A DNA stretch of 38,435 nt from a virus, in IMG/VR virus record IMGVR_UViG_3300022074_000131, positions 1-38,435 of that record. One strand, given 5' to 3'. Shown here in pieces: positions 5,896 through 14,280 of the stretch. A program made the position numbers and the translations under genes. Below the pieces are notes generated by a model, which had not been told where the DNA came from, did no database searches, and saw only the letters and a list, made by a program, of their open reading frames with translations. How positions within the stretch are numbered: position 1 is the first letter of the stretch; every line of letters begins with the position of its first letter.

Positions 5896-6821
5896 TGTCG
5901 CGACTAGCTAGGTTGGTAGATGATTACTATTCTTCCTATGATTACAGGAACTTACGTGATGAAACTAAAGCACATTATAAGTATCTGTTGAGTGTCATGC
6001 TAGATACAAAGGTAGAGGGCAAGCCCCTCTGCCAGCATGACTACACTAATCTGTCCACTCGTGTGGCAAAGATGTCATACAACCAGTGGTGCGAGAAAGG
6101 ATTGTCAATGGCTAATCATTTGCTGTCTGCAACACGCATTGTATTCAATCATGGGTTGCGCGAAGAATTATGTGTCATAAACCCCTTCTCAAACGTCCGT
6201 AAACGCCCCACAGAGAGGCGTAAGGTGATCTGGGGTAGGGAAGATGTCCGAAAGTTCTTAGACGCCGCCTACGGTGATTTTAGCACACGTAATATCGGAC
6301 TGATTGCTCACATGGCATATGAATGGTGTCAGCGATTAGGTGATATGCGCCTGCTTACATGGGATGCAATCGACTTTGAGGCTCGTACTGTTTATATAGA
6401 ACAATCAAAACGTAAAGCAGAGGTACATCTGCCTATCGAAGATGACTTGTTTGATATGCTTATACAACAAGAAGAGGATTTTGGCTTTCAAAAGTACGTT
6501 GCACCTAGACCCAAGCCACGTGAGGGTGTTTACATACCATATAGTATGACTAAACTACCTTTACATGGGCGTAAGTTGATGGATCAGGCAGGACTGCCAC
6601 GAGAACTGCGTCTATCTGATTTACGAAGAACTGGCACGACTGAAATGGTAGAGGCGGGTGTCGGTATGGCACAAATTATGTCGGTTACAGGACATGCTAA
6701 TCCAAGTTCAGTCAAACCATATCTAAAAAATACGTTGTCAAGTGCAAATAATGCATTGACAGCACGAAAATCTCATGGTATAAGCATAGCAAGTGCCGCA
6801 AAGGAAAGTGATATTACATGA
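5895..6821 (+). CDS. int: Tyrosine recombinase (integrase)
   Basis: This gene encodes a 308-residue protein with an N-terminal SAM-like DNA-binding part (residues 1-100) and a C-terminal catalytic domain. Visible catalytic residues are Arg147 (QRLGDMRLLTWDAID), Lys172 or Lys174, Arg244 (SDLRRTG), His267 (TGHANP) and nucleophile Tyr276 (KPYLKNT). The first residue of the usual HxLR box is Ser241 instead of His. The ATG at 5895 overlaps the preceding stop; an upstream in-frame ATG at 5829 would run through the DUF932 gene. It lies inside the replication operon with no adjacent non-coding DNA to hold attP, and no repressor was found. It may integrate the phage or act in another recombination step. 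Confidence 0.85.
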   Translation: MSRLARLVDDYYSSYDYRNLRDETKAHYKYLLSVMLDTKVEGKPLCQHDYTNLSTRVAKMSYNQWCEKGLSMANHLLSATRIVFNHGLREELCVINPFSNVRKRPTERRKVIWGREDVRKFLDAAYGDFSTRNIGLIAHMAYEWCQRLGDMRLLTWDAIDFEARTVYIEQSKRKAEVHLPIEDDLFDMLIQQEEDFGFQKYVAPRPKPREGVYIPYSMTKLPLHGRKLMDQAGLPRELRLSDLRRTGTTEMVEAGVGMAQIMSVTGHANPSSVKPYLKNTLSSANNALTARKSHGISIASAAKESDIT

Positions 6822-7591
6822 ATAATATATATAACACTATAAGTGATATGGATATACCTAATGGTAGTACAAAGAGAATGGATTGTCCTAACTGTGGTGG
6901 GTACAAAACATTTACAGTGACCAATAACATGGGTTCTCTTGTATGGAATTGCTATAAGGTTTCTTGTACACTGAAAGGCGGCACTAGGGTGCATCTATCT
7001 GTGGATGATATACGCAGTGGCTTTAGTGGTGCAGAAAAGTTTGCGGAAGAGGCATTTGAGTTGCCCTCTTACGTGGTAGATAGAAGTCCTAGCTTGTACC
7101 ATATGCGAAAGTTTCTAGCTACGTGGGATTTAGACTACGAAGAACTCAATTTATTGTATGACGTAAAAGAAGACAGAGTTGTGTTTCCTGTGTATTCGCA
7201 AGGCAATATTGTGGATGCTACAGGACGCTCTCTTGGCAATAGATTACCTAAATGGAAAAAATATGGAAAAAGTGGCTTGCCATATTCGTATGGTTGTGGT
7301 AAAGTCGCTGTTGTTGTTGAGGACTGTGTGAGTGCAGCCGTGGTTGGTGGCAAATCCTTTGTCGGGGTTGCGCTTCTTGGAACATCTCTACAAGAGTCGC
7401 ATAAAGGGTATCTTGCGCAGTTCTCAACAGCCGTAATAGCATTAGACCCCGATGCGCTACCCAAGACTTTGCAAATGGCAAAGGAACTGCGTGGTCACGT
7501 AAACGATGTTCGTGTACTACGTTTGAATGACGATTTGAAATATCGTAACCCGACAGATATGGAGAACTTATATGGAATTATCACTAATTAG
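6818..7591 (+). CDS. DNA primase (zinc-finger and TOPRIM)
   Basis: This gene encodes a 257-residue primase that makes RNA primers for replication. The N-terminal zinc ribbon is formed by Cys23, Cys26, Cys45 and Cys50 (MDCPNCGG and WNCYKVSC). The TOPRIM core shows Glu168-Asp169 (VVVEDCVSA) and Asp210/Asp212 (IALDPDALPK), the expected metal-binding acids. It corresponds to the primase half of T7 gp4, here a separate gene. The ATG at 6818 overlaps the integrase stop, with GGAAAGTG upstream, and its end overlaps the helicase start by 20 bases. Confidence 0.85.
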   Translation: MNNIYNTISDMDIPNGSTKRMDCPNCGGYKTFTVTNNMGSLVWNCYKVSCTLKGGTRVHLSVDDIRSGFSGAEKFAEEAFELPSYVVDRSPSLYHMRKFLATWDLDYEELNLLYDVKEDRVVFPVYSQGNIVDATGRSLGNRLPKWKKYGKSGLPYSYGCGKVAVVVEDCVSAAVVGGKSFVGVALLGTSLQESHKGYLAQFSTAVIALDPDALPKTLQMAKELRGHVNDVRVLRLNDDLKYRNPTDMENLYGIITN

Positions 7592-8807
7592 AAGTTTAAT
7601 GGACAAATCGTTTTATGACGATCATCGTGGGGCTAGATGCCCTGACAGACTGTTCAGCAAGGATGTGCGTAAGATTAAGCACACCATTGACACTGCAATG
7701 GATAGGTATGACCGTACTGTGTTGCCTGACGAAGTTGAAGCATTGTTTATGGCTAACAACCCTACGCTTACAACAGCACAGAAGCAGGCATACGCAAGTC
7801 TGTTTCGCAAGGTTAAGATAGAAGAGCCTATGGGCAGTGATGTAGCACAGGAAGTGTTATCTAAGCTATTCCAGCAGGTAGTGGGCGAAGACATTGCTAA
7901 TCTTGGTTTTGATTATGTCAATGGTGACAAGTCTAGTCTTGAGCCTTTGCGTTTGTTACTTGAGCAATACGGAGATGACTTTACACCTGACTTAAATATA
8001 GAATGGGATGATATTGATATGGAAACACTCATGGCAAAAGCTGACCTTGAAGCACGTTGGACGTTTAACATTCCCACGCTAACACGTAAGGTAGAGGGTG
8101 TTAATGCGGGGCATTTGATTGAGGTTGGTGCTAGACCCAATACAGGTAAGACATCATTCCATGCGTCAGCAATTGCGGCACCGGGTGGGTTTGCACATCA
8201 GGGTGCTAACTGCATTATCTTGTGTAACGAAGAAGGCTACCATCGTGTAGGCGCACGTTATCTGACTGCCGCTACAGGCATGACAATGCGTGAGATAAAA
8301 GATAATCCAGCAAAGGCACGTGAGTTGTATGCACCAGTAAAAGAGCGTATCAAGATTAAAGACGCAACAGGTCGTGATATGAGTTGGGTGGAGTCTATAT
8401 GCAAAACATACAAGCCAGACATTGTACTGCTTGACATGGGTGATAAGTTTGCTAAGACAGGCGGCTTTGCTCGTACAGATGAAGCACTCAAGGCTAATGC
8501 AATACATGCTCGTATGATTGCAAAGGAGTATGAGTGCGCTATGTTCTATATGTCCCAGCTATCTGCTGACGCTGAAGGTAAGGTGTTACTTAACCAGTCG
8601 ATGATGGAAGGTTCGCGTACAGGCAAAGCGGCAGAGGCTGACTTGATGTTGCTGATAGCAAAGAACCCTGTAAAGATAAACGAGCATGGTGAAGAAACGA
8701 AAGAAGACCCAGAGCGTCACTTGAATGTAGTTAAAAATAAGTTGACAGGTTGGCATGGTGTGGTACACTGCAATTTAGAATATCAAACAGCGAGGTATGC
8801 AGTATGA
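7572..8807 (+). CDS. Replicative DNA helicase (DnaB/T7 gp4 type)
   Basis: This gene encodes a 411-residue RecA-fold hexameric helicase that unwinds the fork and should partner the primase encoded just before it. Visible motifs are Walker A at 186-195 (GARPNTGKTS), Glu220 (CNEEG), Walker B at 283-288 (DIVLLDMGD), the glutamine motif at 326-330 (YMSQL) and an arginine-finger motif with Arg349 (EGSRTGKAAEADLML). The N-terminal 160 residues are less conserved and lack a zinc finger. GGAGA precedes the ATG. Its stop overlaps the next start. Confidence 0.88.
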   Translation: MELSLIRSLMDKSFYDDHRGARCPDRLFSKDVRKIKHTIDTAMDRYDRTVLPDEVEALFMANNPTLTTAQKQAYASLFRKVKIEEPMGSDVAQEVLSKLFQQVVGEDIANLGFDYVNGDKSSLEPLRLLLEQYGDDFTPDLNIEWDDIDMETLMAKADLEARWTFNIPTLTRKVEGVNAGHLIEVGARPNTGKTSFHASAIAAPGGFAHQGANCIILCNEEGYHRVGARYLTAATGMTMREIKDNPAKARELYAPVKERIKIKDATGRDMSWVESICKTYKPDIVLLDMGDKFAKTGGFARTDEALKANAIHARMIAKEYECAMFYMSQLSADAEGKVLLNQSMMEGSRTGKAAEADLMLLIAKNPVKINEHGEETKEDPERHLNVVKNKLTGWHGVVHCNLEYQTARYAV

Positions 8808-9163
8808 TGAGAATGTACACAAAAGATACTCTAAATGAGTTAGATGAAGATGTTAAAGACTGTCTTGATAAGGCGCAGAACTTAGATAAAATGCGCTGGA
8901 ACAAAGACTATTACAATAATCTACATGACAGACAGGCAAAGAGATTATTAAAACTTAGAAAGTTACTAGAAAGGGATTTAACTGTCGAATTTTTTGGGCA
9001 GAAAAATTTTGGATTGGTTTTAGTAAACAATAAGTTTGTGGTCTGCTTACTAAATAATGAATGGAGAACTGTGACTAAAAATAAATGGTATAAGCACAAA
9101 CAGGATTTAGATCACTTCATAGACAATTATATTTTAGGAGATAAAAATGAAGCTAACGCTTGA
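8804..9163 (+). CDS. Hypothetical replication-cluster protein
   Basis: This gene encodes a 119-residue protein with a charged helical N-terminal half (residues 1-55, many Lys, Arg and Asp) and a strand-rich middle (FGLVLVNNKFVVCLLNNEW). The end is helical. GAGG lies upstream of the ATG at 8804, which overlaps the helicase stop, and the end overlaps the DNA polymerase start. Its place between helicase and polymerase suggests a replication accessory role, but no family is recognised. Confidence 0.6.
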   Translation: MMRMYTKDTLNELDEDVKDCLDKAQNLDKMRWNKDYYNNLHDRQAKRLLKLRKLLERDLTVEFFGQKNFGLVLVNNKFVVCLLNNEWRTVTKNKWYKHKQDLDHFIDNYILGDKNEANA

Positions 9164-11189
9164 TGTAGAAAACACAGTCACTAAGCGCGATGGCAAGATG
9201 CACCTTGATCCCTTTGAACCAGAGAACTCACTGACTATGGTTGGTGTATTAACGGATCAAGGTTATGAGGCACACTTTCCATTTGATCACGCTGATGTAC
9301 CTAATCAACAGGACTACTATGAGCGTGTGCAGTGTTTCTTAGATGAGGCTACCATACTTATCTGCCACAATGCTGCGTATGATCTTATGTGGTTGTGGGA
9401 GTCGGGATTTAAGTATGATGGGCCTGTGTTCGATACAATGCTTGCAGAGTACGTGCTACAGCGTGGTATCAAAGAGCCTTTGTCATTGCAGGCATGTGCT
9501 GAACGCTATGAGTTAGACACAAAAAAGCAAGATACATTGAAAGAATACTTTGCCAAAGGCTATAGCACCAGAGATATTCCATACAACGAGTTATGTGAAT
9601 ACTTGTCTGCTGACCTTCACGCTACACAGGAGTTGTCTAACAAGCAGGTATATCGTTTATATACACCAGAGGATTCAGGTTTGATGGATACGGTTAATCT
9701 AACAAACCAAATGGCTGTATGTCTTGCACGTATCTATCAGCGAGGTTTTAAAGTCGATCTAAATGTTCTGGATAGTGTGCGGCAGGAGTTTGAGCAAGAG
9801 CAGAAAGAACTTGAATCATCTCTTGAGTCTACTGTTCGTAAGGTTATGGGTGATACACCTATAAACATTAATAGCCCAGAGCAACTGTCTTGGGTTGTAT
9901 ACGGACGTAAAGTTAAATCAAAGATGGATTGGGCAACGAAGGTTGACCCATATATGGACAGAAAAGAGTTTGACCGTCTTCTATCTACGGATACAGAGCG
10001 TTTGTATCGTACGACTGCAGAGCAGTGCCGCACTTGCCGTGGCTCTGGTATAATACATAAGGTAAAAAAGAATGGTGAAATGTTTAAGAATCCTAACAAG
10101 TGTCCTGATTGCTCTGGCGAGGGTTTCTTATTCAAACAAACAGATGTGCTTGCAGGCTTTAAGTTTAAGCCACCATCACCTAAGTGGGCAAGCGCAACAG
10201 GCTTTACTACAAGCAAACTAAACCTAGAAATATTAGAAGGTGCGGCTCGTAGTAAGGGGATGACAGATGCGGCAGAATTTCTAAACAAGGTTCGTAGGCT
10301 GAGTGCCGTTCATACCTATCTGTCATCTTTTGTGGAAGGTATCCAGACAAACACTAAGCAAGATGGATTGCTTCATGTGCGTTTACTTCAGCATCGCACA
10401 GCTACTGGTCGTTTGTCTGGTGCCGATCCAAACATGCAGAACATGCCACGTGGCGGCACGTTTCCTGTGAAGAAAGTATTTGTGTCACGATTTGATGGCG
10501 GCAAGGTAATGGAAGCTGACTTTGCACAGTTGGAGTTCCGGGCTGCTGCCTACTTATCACAAGATGGAGTAGCGATTGATGAAGTATCTAATGGGTTTGA
10601 TGTACATGCGTATACCGCTAAAGTTATTACCGATGCTGGTCAACCTACGGATAGGCAGTCTGCAAAGGCTCACACGTTTGCACCGCTTTATGGCGCAACG
10701 GGCTTTGGGAGAACGAAAGCGGAAGCAAAGTATTATGAACACTTTACCGAAAAGTACCAAGGAGTCGCAGAATGGCATTCCAGACTGGCTAAAGAGGCTT
10801 TAGAAAAACAAAAGATAACCACACCTAGTGGCAGAGAGTTTTCCTTTCCTGACGTAGTTCGTAAGTCTAGTGGTAGGGTAAGCCATTTTACGCAGATAAA
10901 GAACTATCCTGTGCAGTCGTTTGCTACTGCAGACATTGTGCCGATAGCTTTATTGCATATAGATGATCTACTAAAAGATAAAAAGTCTTGCATTGTAAAC
11001 ACCGTGCATGATAGTATAGTTATTGATATTCACCCTGACGAAGAACATCAAGTTATTAATACGATAGAACAAACTAATAATGCTTTACCTCAACTCATAG
11101 CTATGCGGTGGGGTATAACATTTAATGTTCCTTTGCTTTTAGAAGCAAAAATTGGTCCGAATTGGCTTGACACCAAGGACGTGGCATGA
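9147..11189 (+). CDS. polA: DNA polymerase I (family A) with DnaJ-type zinc insertion
   Basis: This gene encodes a 680-residue replicative polymerase. The 3'-5' exonuclease spans about residues 1-180, with Asp6/Glu8 (LDVENT), Asp79 (HNAAYDL) and Asp156 (SADLHATQ). The polymerase has motif A with Asp458 (EADFAQLEFR), motif B with Arg503, Lys507, Phe511 and Tyr515 (RQSAKAHTFAPLYG), and motif C His621-Asp622 (TVHDS). Phe511 aligns with Phe762 of E. coli Pol I. Between the domains, residues 294-327 hold CRTCRGSG and CPDCSGEG, two DnaJ-type zinc-binding CxxCxGxG units. A central DnaJ-like domain in the polymerase is a known mark of phage HMO-2011. TAGGAG precedes the ATG. Confidence 0.95.
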   Translation: MKLTLDVENTVTKRDGKMHLDPFEPENSLTMVGVLTDQGYEAHFPFDHADVPNQQDYYERVQCFLDEATILICHNAAYDLMWLWESGFKYDGPVFDTMLAEYVLQRGIKEPLSLQACAERYELDTKKQDTLKEYFAKGYSTRDIPYNELCEYLSADLHATQELSNKQVYRLYTPEDSGLMDTVNLTNQMAVCLARIYQRGFKVDLNVLDSVRQEFEQEQKELESSLESTVRKVMGDTPININSPEQLSWVVYGRKVKSKMDWATKVDPYMDRKEFDRLLSTDTERLYRTTAEQCRTCRGSGIIHKVKKNGEMFKNPNKCPDCSGEGFLFKQTDVLAGFKFKPPSPKWASATGFTTSKLNLEILEGAARSKGMTDAAEFLNKVRRLSAVHTYLSSFVEGIQTNTKQDGLLHVRLLQHRTATGRLSGADPNMQNMPRGGTFPVKKVFVSRFDGGKVMEADFAQLEFRAAAYLSQDGVAIDEVSNGFDVHAYTAKVITDAGQPTDRQSAKAHTFAPLYGATGFGRTKAEAKYYEHFTEKYQGVAEWHSRLAKEALEKQKITTPSGREFSFPDVVRKSSGRVSHFTQIKNYPVQSFATADIVPIALLHIDDLLKDKKSCIVNTVHDSIVIDIHPDEEHQVINTIEQTNNALPQLIAMRWGITFNVPLLLEAKIGPNWLDTKDVA

Positions 11190-11195
11190 TATAAC
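11167..11195 (+). promoter_or_regulatory. Strong sigma-70 promoter before the putative SSB gene
   Basis: TTGACA (11167-11172), a 17-base spacer and TATAAC (11190-11195) with a TGA extended -10 lie across the end of the polymerase gene. An inverted repeat, GGCAT (11183-11187) and ATGCC (11197-11201), is centred on the -10. TGATATAAC is shared with the region before the DUF932 gene, and TATAACTAT with the capsid promoter on the other strand. Confidence 0.7.
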
Positions 11196-11226
11196 TATGC
11201 CTCATTCACTATGAAAGGAGAAGTAT

Positions 11227-12129
11227 ATGACAACAGAAATAACAACTATTGACCCAAATAATTATGCTGCAATGGCGAAAGCAATGGGCATTGCAAACGA
11301 AGGTAAAGGCAAGAGCAAAAGCAGTTCTCTTGCTCGTTTGCGCATTAACCATTCGCCAGTCATGGGTACTGCCGAAGTTAACGGAAAAAATGTCAACGTA
11401 GAAGTAATTCAAGGTGGAACGTATAAGCTAGAGGTTCCTGATGGTCCCACATACTATGCATCGTCTGTAAAGGTGCGTCCGTATGTACAGCGTTATATGT
11501 ATAAGCGTTTTGTTATGGGCGGTGCAAACTCGTCTAATCGTTACATTAAAACTATCATGCACGATGATCTGAATGTTGATCTAAAAGATAATGATGGTGG
11601 CTTTAACTGTGGTAAGCCTGCGGGTTATATACAGGACTTTAAAGCGTTGCCAGAGAAGCTACAAGACTTAATTAAACAGATTAAGCGTGTACGTGTTGTT
11701 CTGGGAACTGTTGAGATGACTAATCCTGTAAACGAAAAAGGCGAGTCTATTGAACTTGATACTACGCCTTTTATTTGGGAGATCGACAATCGTGATGCCT
11801 TTAAGATTGTTGGTGATGTGTTCGTAAAGTTGGCAAAGATGAGCCGTCTTCCTGTAATGCATAACTTTGTTGCTAATACTGAAGAGCGTAAGATGCCCAA
11901 CGGTAATAGCTTCTTTATCCCTATTGTATCATTGAACATCCATGATGTTGTAAATGTTACGCCAGATGATAACAGTATGTTTGCTGACTTTTTAGCGTGG
12001 GTTGATAACTACAACTCATATATATCAAATGCATGGGCAGAGAACGCTAACGCAAAACTAGAGGATGGTGATGCAGAAGTGTTGGATGACTTGGTTGATA
12101 TTGAAGTCGATGAAGAGGCAGTAGCATAA
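11227..12129 (+). CDS. Putative single-stranded DNA-binding protein
   Basis: This gene encodes a 300-residue protein with a beta-rich core and a long acidic C-terminal tail (residues 277-299, ending DLVDIEVDEEAVA), as seen in phage single-strand binding proteins. The N-terminus holds a short basic, serine-rich stretch (KGKSKSSSLARLRI). It has its own strong promoter and a good ribosome site (AAAGGAGAA), which suits a protein needed in large amount. It lies between the polymerase and the exonuclease. The call rests on the acidic tail, size and position, as no family signature is readable. Its stop overlaps the next start. Confidence 0.5.
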   Translation: MTTEITTIDPNNYAAMAKAMGIANEGKGKSKSSSLARLRINHSPVMGTAEVNGKNVNVEVIQGGTYKLEVPDGPTYYASSVKVRPYVQRYMYKRFVMGGANSSNRYIKTIMHDDLNVDLKDNDGGFNCGKPAGYIQDFKALPEKLQDLIKQIKRVRVVLGTVEMTNPVNEKGESIELDTTPFIWEIDNRDAFKIVGDVFVKLAKMSRLPVMHNFVANTEERKMPNGNSFFIPIVSLNIHDVVNVTPDDNSMFADFLAWVDNYNSYISNAWAENANAKLEDGDAEVLDDLVDIEVDEEAVA

Positions 12130-12980
12130 TGAATCATCAAGCTGAATTGTCGTTGCATCAGTATTTGCAGGATGCGGTTAGCGGTAAGTCGTCCATGTCG
12201 GATGACACAATAAAACAGGTTGCTGCCGATGTTGCAGATGCTATGCAACGACAGTTTGGTAGTGGTAAGAGTAGAGGCGATTTTACATTACGTATGTCTA
12301 ATATAGGTCGCCCTACCTGCCAACTCTGGTATGACAAGAATAAACCAGAGGCGGCACTACCATTGCCTACAACATTCGTAATGAACATGATGCTTGGTGA
12401 TATTGTAGAAGCTGTGTTTAAAGGTTTACTAAAAGAAGCAGGAGTGAAATATGAAGATACGGACAAAGTTAGCCTTAGTGTTGGTGACGATAATATTTCT
12501 GGTTCTTATGACCTTATCATTGATGGTGCAGTTGATGATATTAAATCAGCTTCAGACTGGTCATACAGAAACAAGTTTGATTCCTATGAGTCCCTTGCAG
12601 ATAAAGACGGGTTTGGCTACGTGCCTCAACTCGCCGGATATGCTAAAGCTGCCAACAAACGCGCTGGCGGCTGGTGGGTTGTAAACAAAGCTAATGGTAA
12701 GTTTAAATATCTACCCGCATCTGGTCTTAACGTAGATGAAGAAATAAATAAGATAAAACAAACGATTAGCAAAGTAAAGGAGAACAAGTTTGAAAGATGT
12801 TTTGAACCAGTGCCTGAAACTTTTCGTGGCAAGCCCACAGGTAATAAAGTCCTTAATGACGGATGTAAATTTTGCAACTATCGCTTTGATTGCTGGGATA
12901 ATCTTATTGAGTTACCTGCTGTAAAGTCACAGGCAAAGAATCCACCTATAGTAAATTACATAGGTGATGTAGTTGCCTAG
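12129..12980 (+). CDS. Cas4-like PD-(D/E)XK exonuclease with probable Fe-S cluster
   Basis: This gene encodes a 283-residue RecB-family nuclease. The catalytic core shows Asp128 (GSYDLIID), Asp137 and Lys139 (DDIKSAS), Gln167 and Tyr171 (PQLAGY). One cysteine before the core (Cys64, GRPTCQLWYD) and three after it (Cys246, Cys249, Cys255; CKFCNYRFDC) match the C...C-x2-C-x5-C layout of Cas4, AddB and Dna2, where a 4Fe-4S cluster holds the fold. No Cas genes or CRISPR array are present. A role in degrading host DNA or in phage recombination is inferred from its place between SSB and endonuclease I. It overlaps both neighbours. Confidence 0.78.
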   Translation: MNHQAELSLHQYLQDAVSGKSSMSDDTIKQVAADVADAMQRQFGSGKSRGDFTLRMSNIGRPTCQLWYDKNKPEAALPLPTTFVMNMMLGDIVEAVFKGLLKEAGVKYEDTDKVSLSVGDDNISGSYDLIIDGAVDDIKSASDWSYRNKFDSYESLADKDGFGYVPQLAGYAKAANKRAGGWWVVNKANGKFKYLPASGLNVDEEINKIKQTISKVKENKFERCFEPVPETFRGKPTGNKVLNDGCKFCNYRFDCWDNLIELPAVKSQAKNPPIVNYIGDVVA

Positions 12981-13428
12981 CGCAAAACAATTTAGGGCAG
13001 CACGTAAGTATGGGTATCGTAGTGGTCTTGAACTAAAGGTATCTGACTATCTCAAAGAACTCAAGATTGACTTCTTGTATGAGGCAGTTAAGATAGAATG
13101 GGAAGACTTAGCATACAGAACGTATACACCAGACTTCGTGCTGTCTAATGGCATTATAATAGAAACAAAAGGACAATTCACTGCAGCAGATAGGCGAAAG
13201 CATCTGGCTATTAAAAGGCAGCATCCTAAGTTGGATATTCGTTTTGTGTTTGAAAGTAGCAGACGTAAACTTCGTAAGGGTGCAAAGTCCACCTACGGTG
13301 AATGGTGTATTAAGTATGGGTTTAGATATTACGACAGGATTATTCCTGAAGAATGGCTAAAAGAAAAGGGTAAAAACAAACACCCAAAGTTTATAAAGTT
13401 TGGTGGCACAAAAGTAAAAAGGAGATAG
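12973..13428 (+). CDS. Endonuclease I (Holliday junction resolvase, T7 gp3 type)
   Basis: This gene encodes a 151-residue nuclease that cleaves branched DNA and, in T7, helps break down host DNA. Glu20 (SGLELKV), Asp54 (TPDFVL), Glu64 and Lys66 (IIETKG) match the T7 catalytic set of Glu20, Asp55, Glu65 and Lys67 almost position for position. The start is a TTG at 12973: a stop codon lies directly upstream in frame, no ATG follows in the gene, and AGGTGA is five bases upstream. It overlaps the exonuclease gene by eight bases. The C-terminus is very basic (KFIKFGGTKVKRR). Confidence 0.9.
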   Translation: MPSAKQFRAARKYGYRSGLELKVSDYLKELKIDFLYEAVKIEWEDLAYRTYTPDFVLSNGIIIETKGQFTAADRRKHLAIKRQHPKLDIRFVFESSRRKLRKGAKSTYGEWCIKYGFRYYDRIIPEEWLKEKGKNKHPKFIKFGGTKVKRR

Positions 13429-13430
13429 AC

Positions 13431-13805
13431 ATGGATAATATAACAGATAAGATGGCTATGCAGATGAGAGATGAGGACTTTTTAATAAGGGTAAGACCTT
13501 TTGCTAATGATGATGGTTCTTGGAGTGGAGAGGTTGATGTAGCTATTATGTACGGTGATAATAATCCATTAAAAGACGATGATTTTTATCAGGTTCTTCA
13601 TTTTACAAAAATGATGTGTGCCGCTATGCCTGTTATGGAAGAGGTAAAGGAACTAAGAAATATTGTGCATGAATATGTTACAACAGTTATTGACAATGAG
13701 GTTGATATTGATGTAGAACTAGAAGAAGAAGTGGGTGTAGAAAAAACCTATGATGGTAATGTAATACATCTGAACTTCAATAGTAAGACCAAGGGATCGG
13801 CATGA
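13431..13805 (+). CDS. Hypothetical acidic protein
   Basis: This gene encodes a 124-residue acidic protein with no recognised family. It shows a strand pair near the start (DFLIRVRPFANDDG and GEVDVAIMYG), a helical middle (MMCAAMPVMEEVKELRNIV) and an acidic stretch at residues 95-108 (DIDVELEEEVGVEK). AAAAGGAGAT precedes the ATG. It follows endonuclease I by two bases and its stop overlaps the next start. Confidence 0.6.
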   Translation: MDNITDKMAMQMRDEDFLIRVRPFANDDGSWSGEVDVAIMYGDNNPLKDDDFYQVLHFTKMMCAAMPVMEEVKELRNIVHEYVTTVIDNEVDIDVELEEEVGVEKTYDGNVIHLNFNSKTKGSA

Positions 13806-14128
13806 GTAGACATGAAGATTATATGAAAGTGATGCGGCAGCAAGAGGAGTTACGTATGGCACAAGCAAACAAACAAAGTGATAATGTTAAAGCATGGCCC
13901 GATGTTGATATGGTTAATAGTCCACCGCACTATAACCAATCAGGTATTGAGTGTATAGATGCTATTCAAGCTGCTCTTGGAGACAACTTTAAATATTACT
14001 TACAGGGTAATGTTATGAAGTATCTATGGCGATTCGATTACAAGTCTAAACCAATAGAAGATTTAGATAAAGCGGATTGGTATTTAGAAAAACTGCGAGA
14101 AGAGGTAATGGCAGATGGTAAAAGTTAA
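13802..14128 (+). CDS. DUF3310 (SaV-like) protein
   Basis: This gene encodes a 108-residue protein. The second half is a clear DUF3310 domain: VNSPPHYNQSGIECIDAI at about residues 38-55, GNVMKYLWRF at about 69-78 and DLDKADWYLEKL at about 87-98. The family is common in phages and sometimes labelled nucleotide kinase, but its biochemical role is not well established. The first 35 residues are polar and probably flexible. The start overlaps the preceding stop. Confidence 0.85.
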   Translation: MSRHEDYMKVMRQQEELRMAQANKQSDNVKAWPDVDMVNSPPHYNQSGIECIDAIQAALGDNFKYYLQGNVMKYLWRFDYKSKPIEDLDKADWYLEKLREEVMADGKS

Positions 14129-14276
14129 AATGTTTATCACAATTGAAATTGATGAAGAGGAATATCCTATACCAGCAGATGGACAAGTTGGAGAGGAATT
14201 AGAGGATGGCATACGTGAATACTTCTATGACATAGACGGTGCTGAAATTAGAACTATGAAAACATTAACGGAGTGA
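14115..14276 (+). CDS. Small acidic hypothetical protein
   Basis: A 53-codon gene from ATG 14115 to TGA 14274-14276, overlapping the end of the DUF3310 gene and stopping just before the RNR start. GAGG lies about ten bases upstream. The product starts with a strand (VKVKMFITIEIDEEEY) and is acidic throughout (EELEDGIREYFYDIDG). It fills the gap between two conserved genes, which supports it. Function unknown. Confidence 0.6.
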   Translation: MVKVKMFITIEIDEEEYPIPADGQVGEELEDGIREYFYDIDGAEIRTMKTLTE

Positions 14277-14280
14277 AGAG

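Noticed and set aside
8742-8769. TTGACA with TACACT inside the end of the helicase gene
   Set aside because: The -10 is weak and the bases are fixed by helicase codons, so a promoter cannot be supported from sequence alone.
9737-10288. 183-residue frame on the - strand inside the DNA polymerase gene
   Set aside because: It is antisense to conserved polymerase codons, has no ribosome site and no recognisable product.
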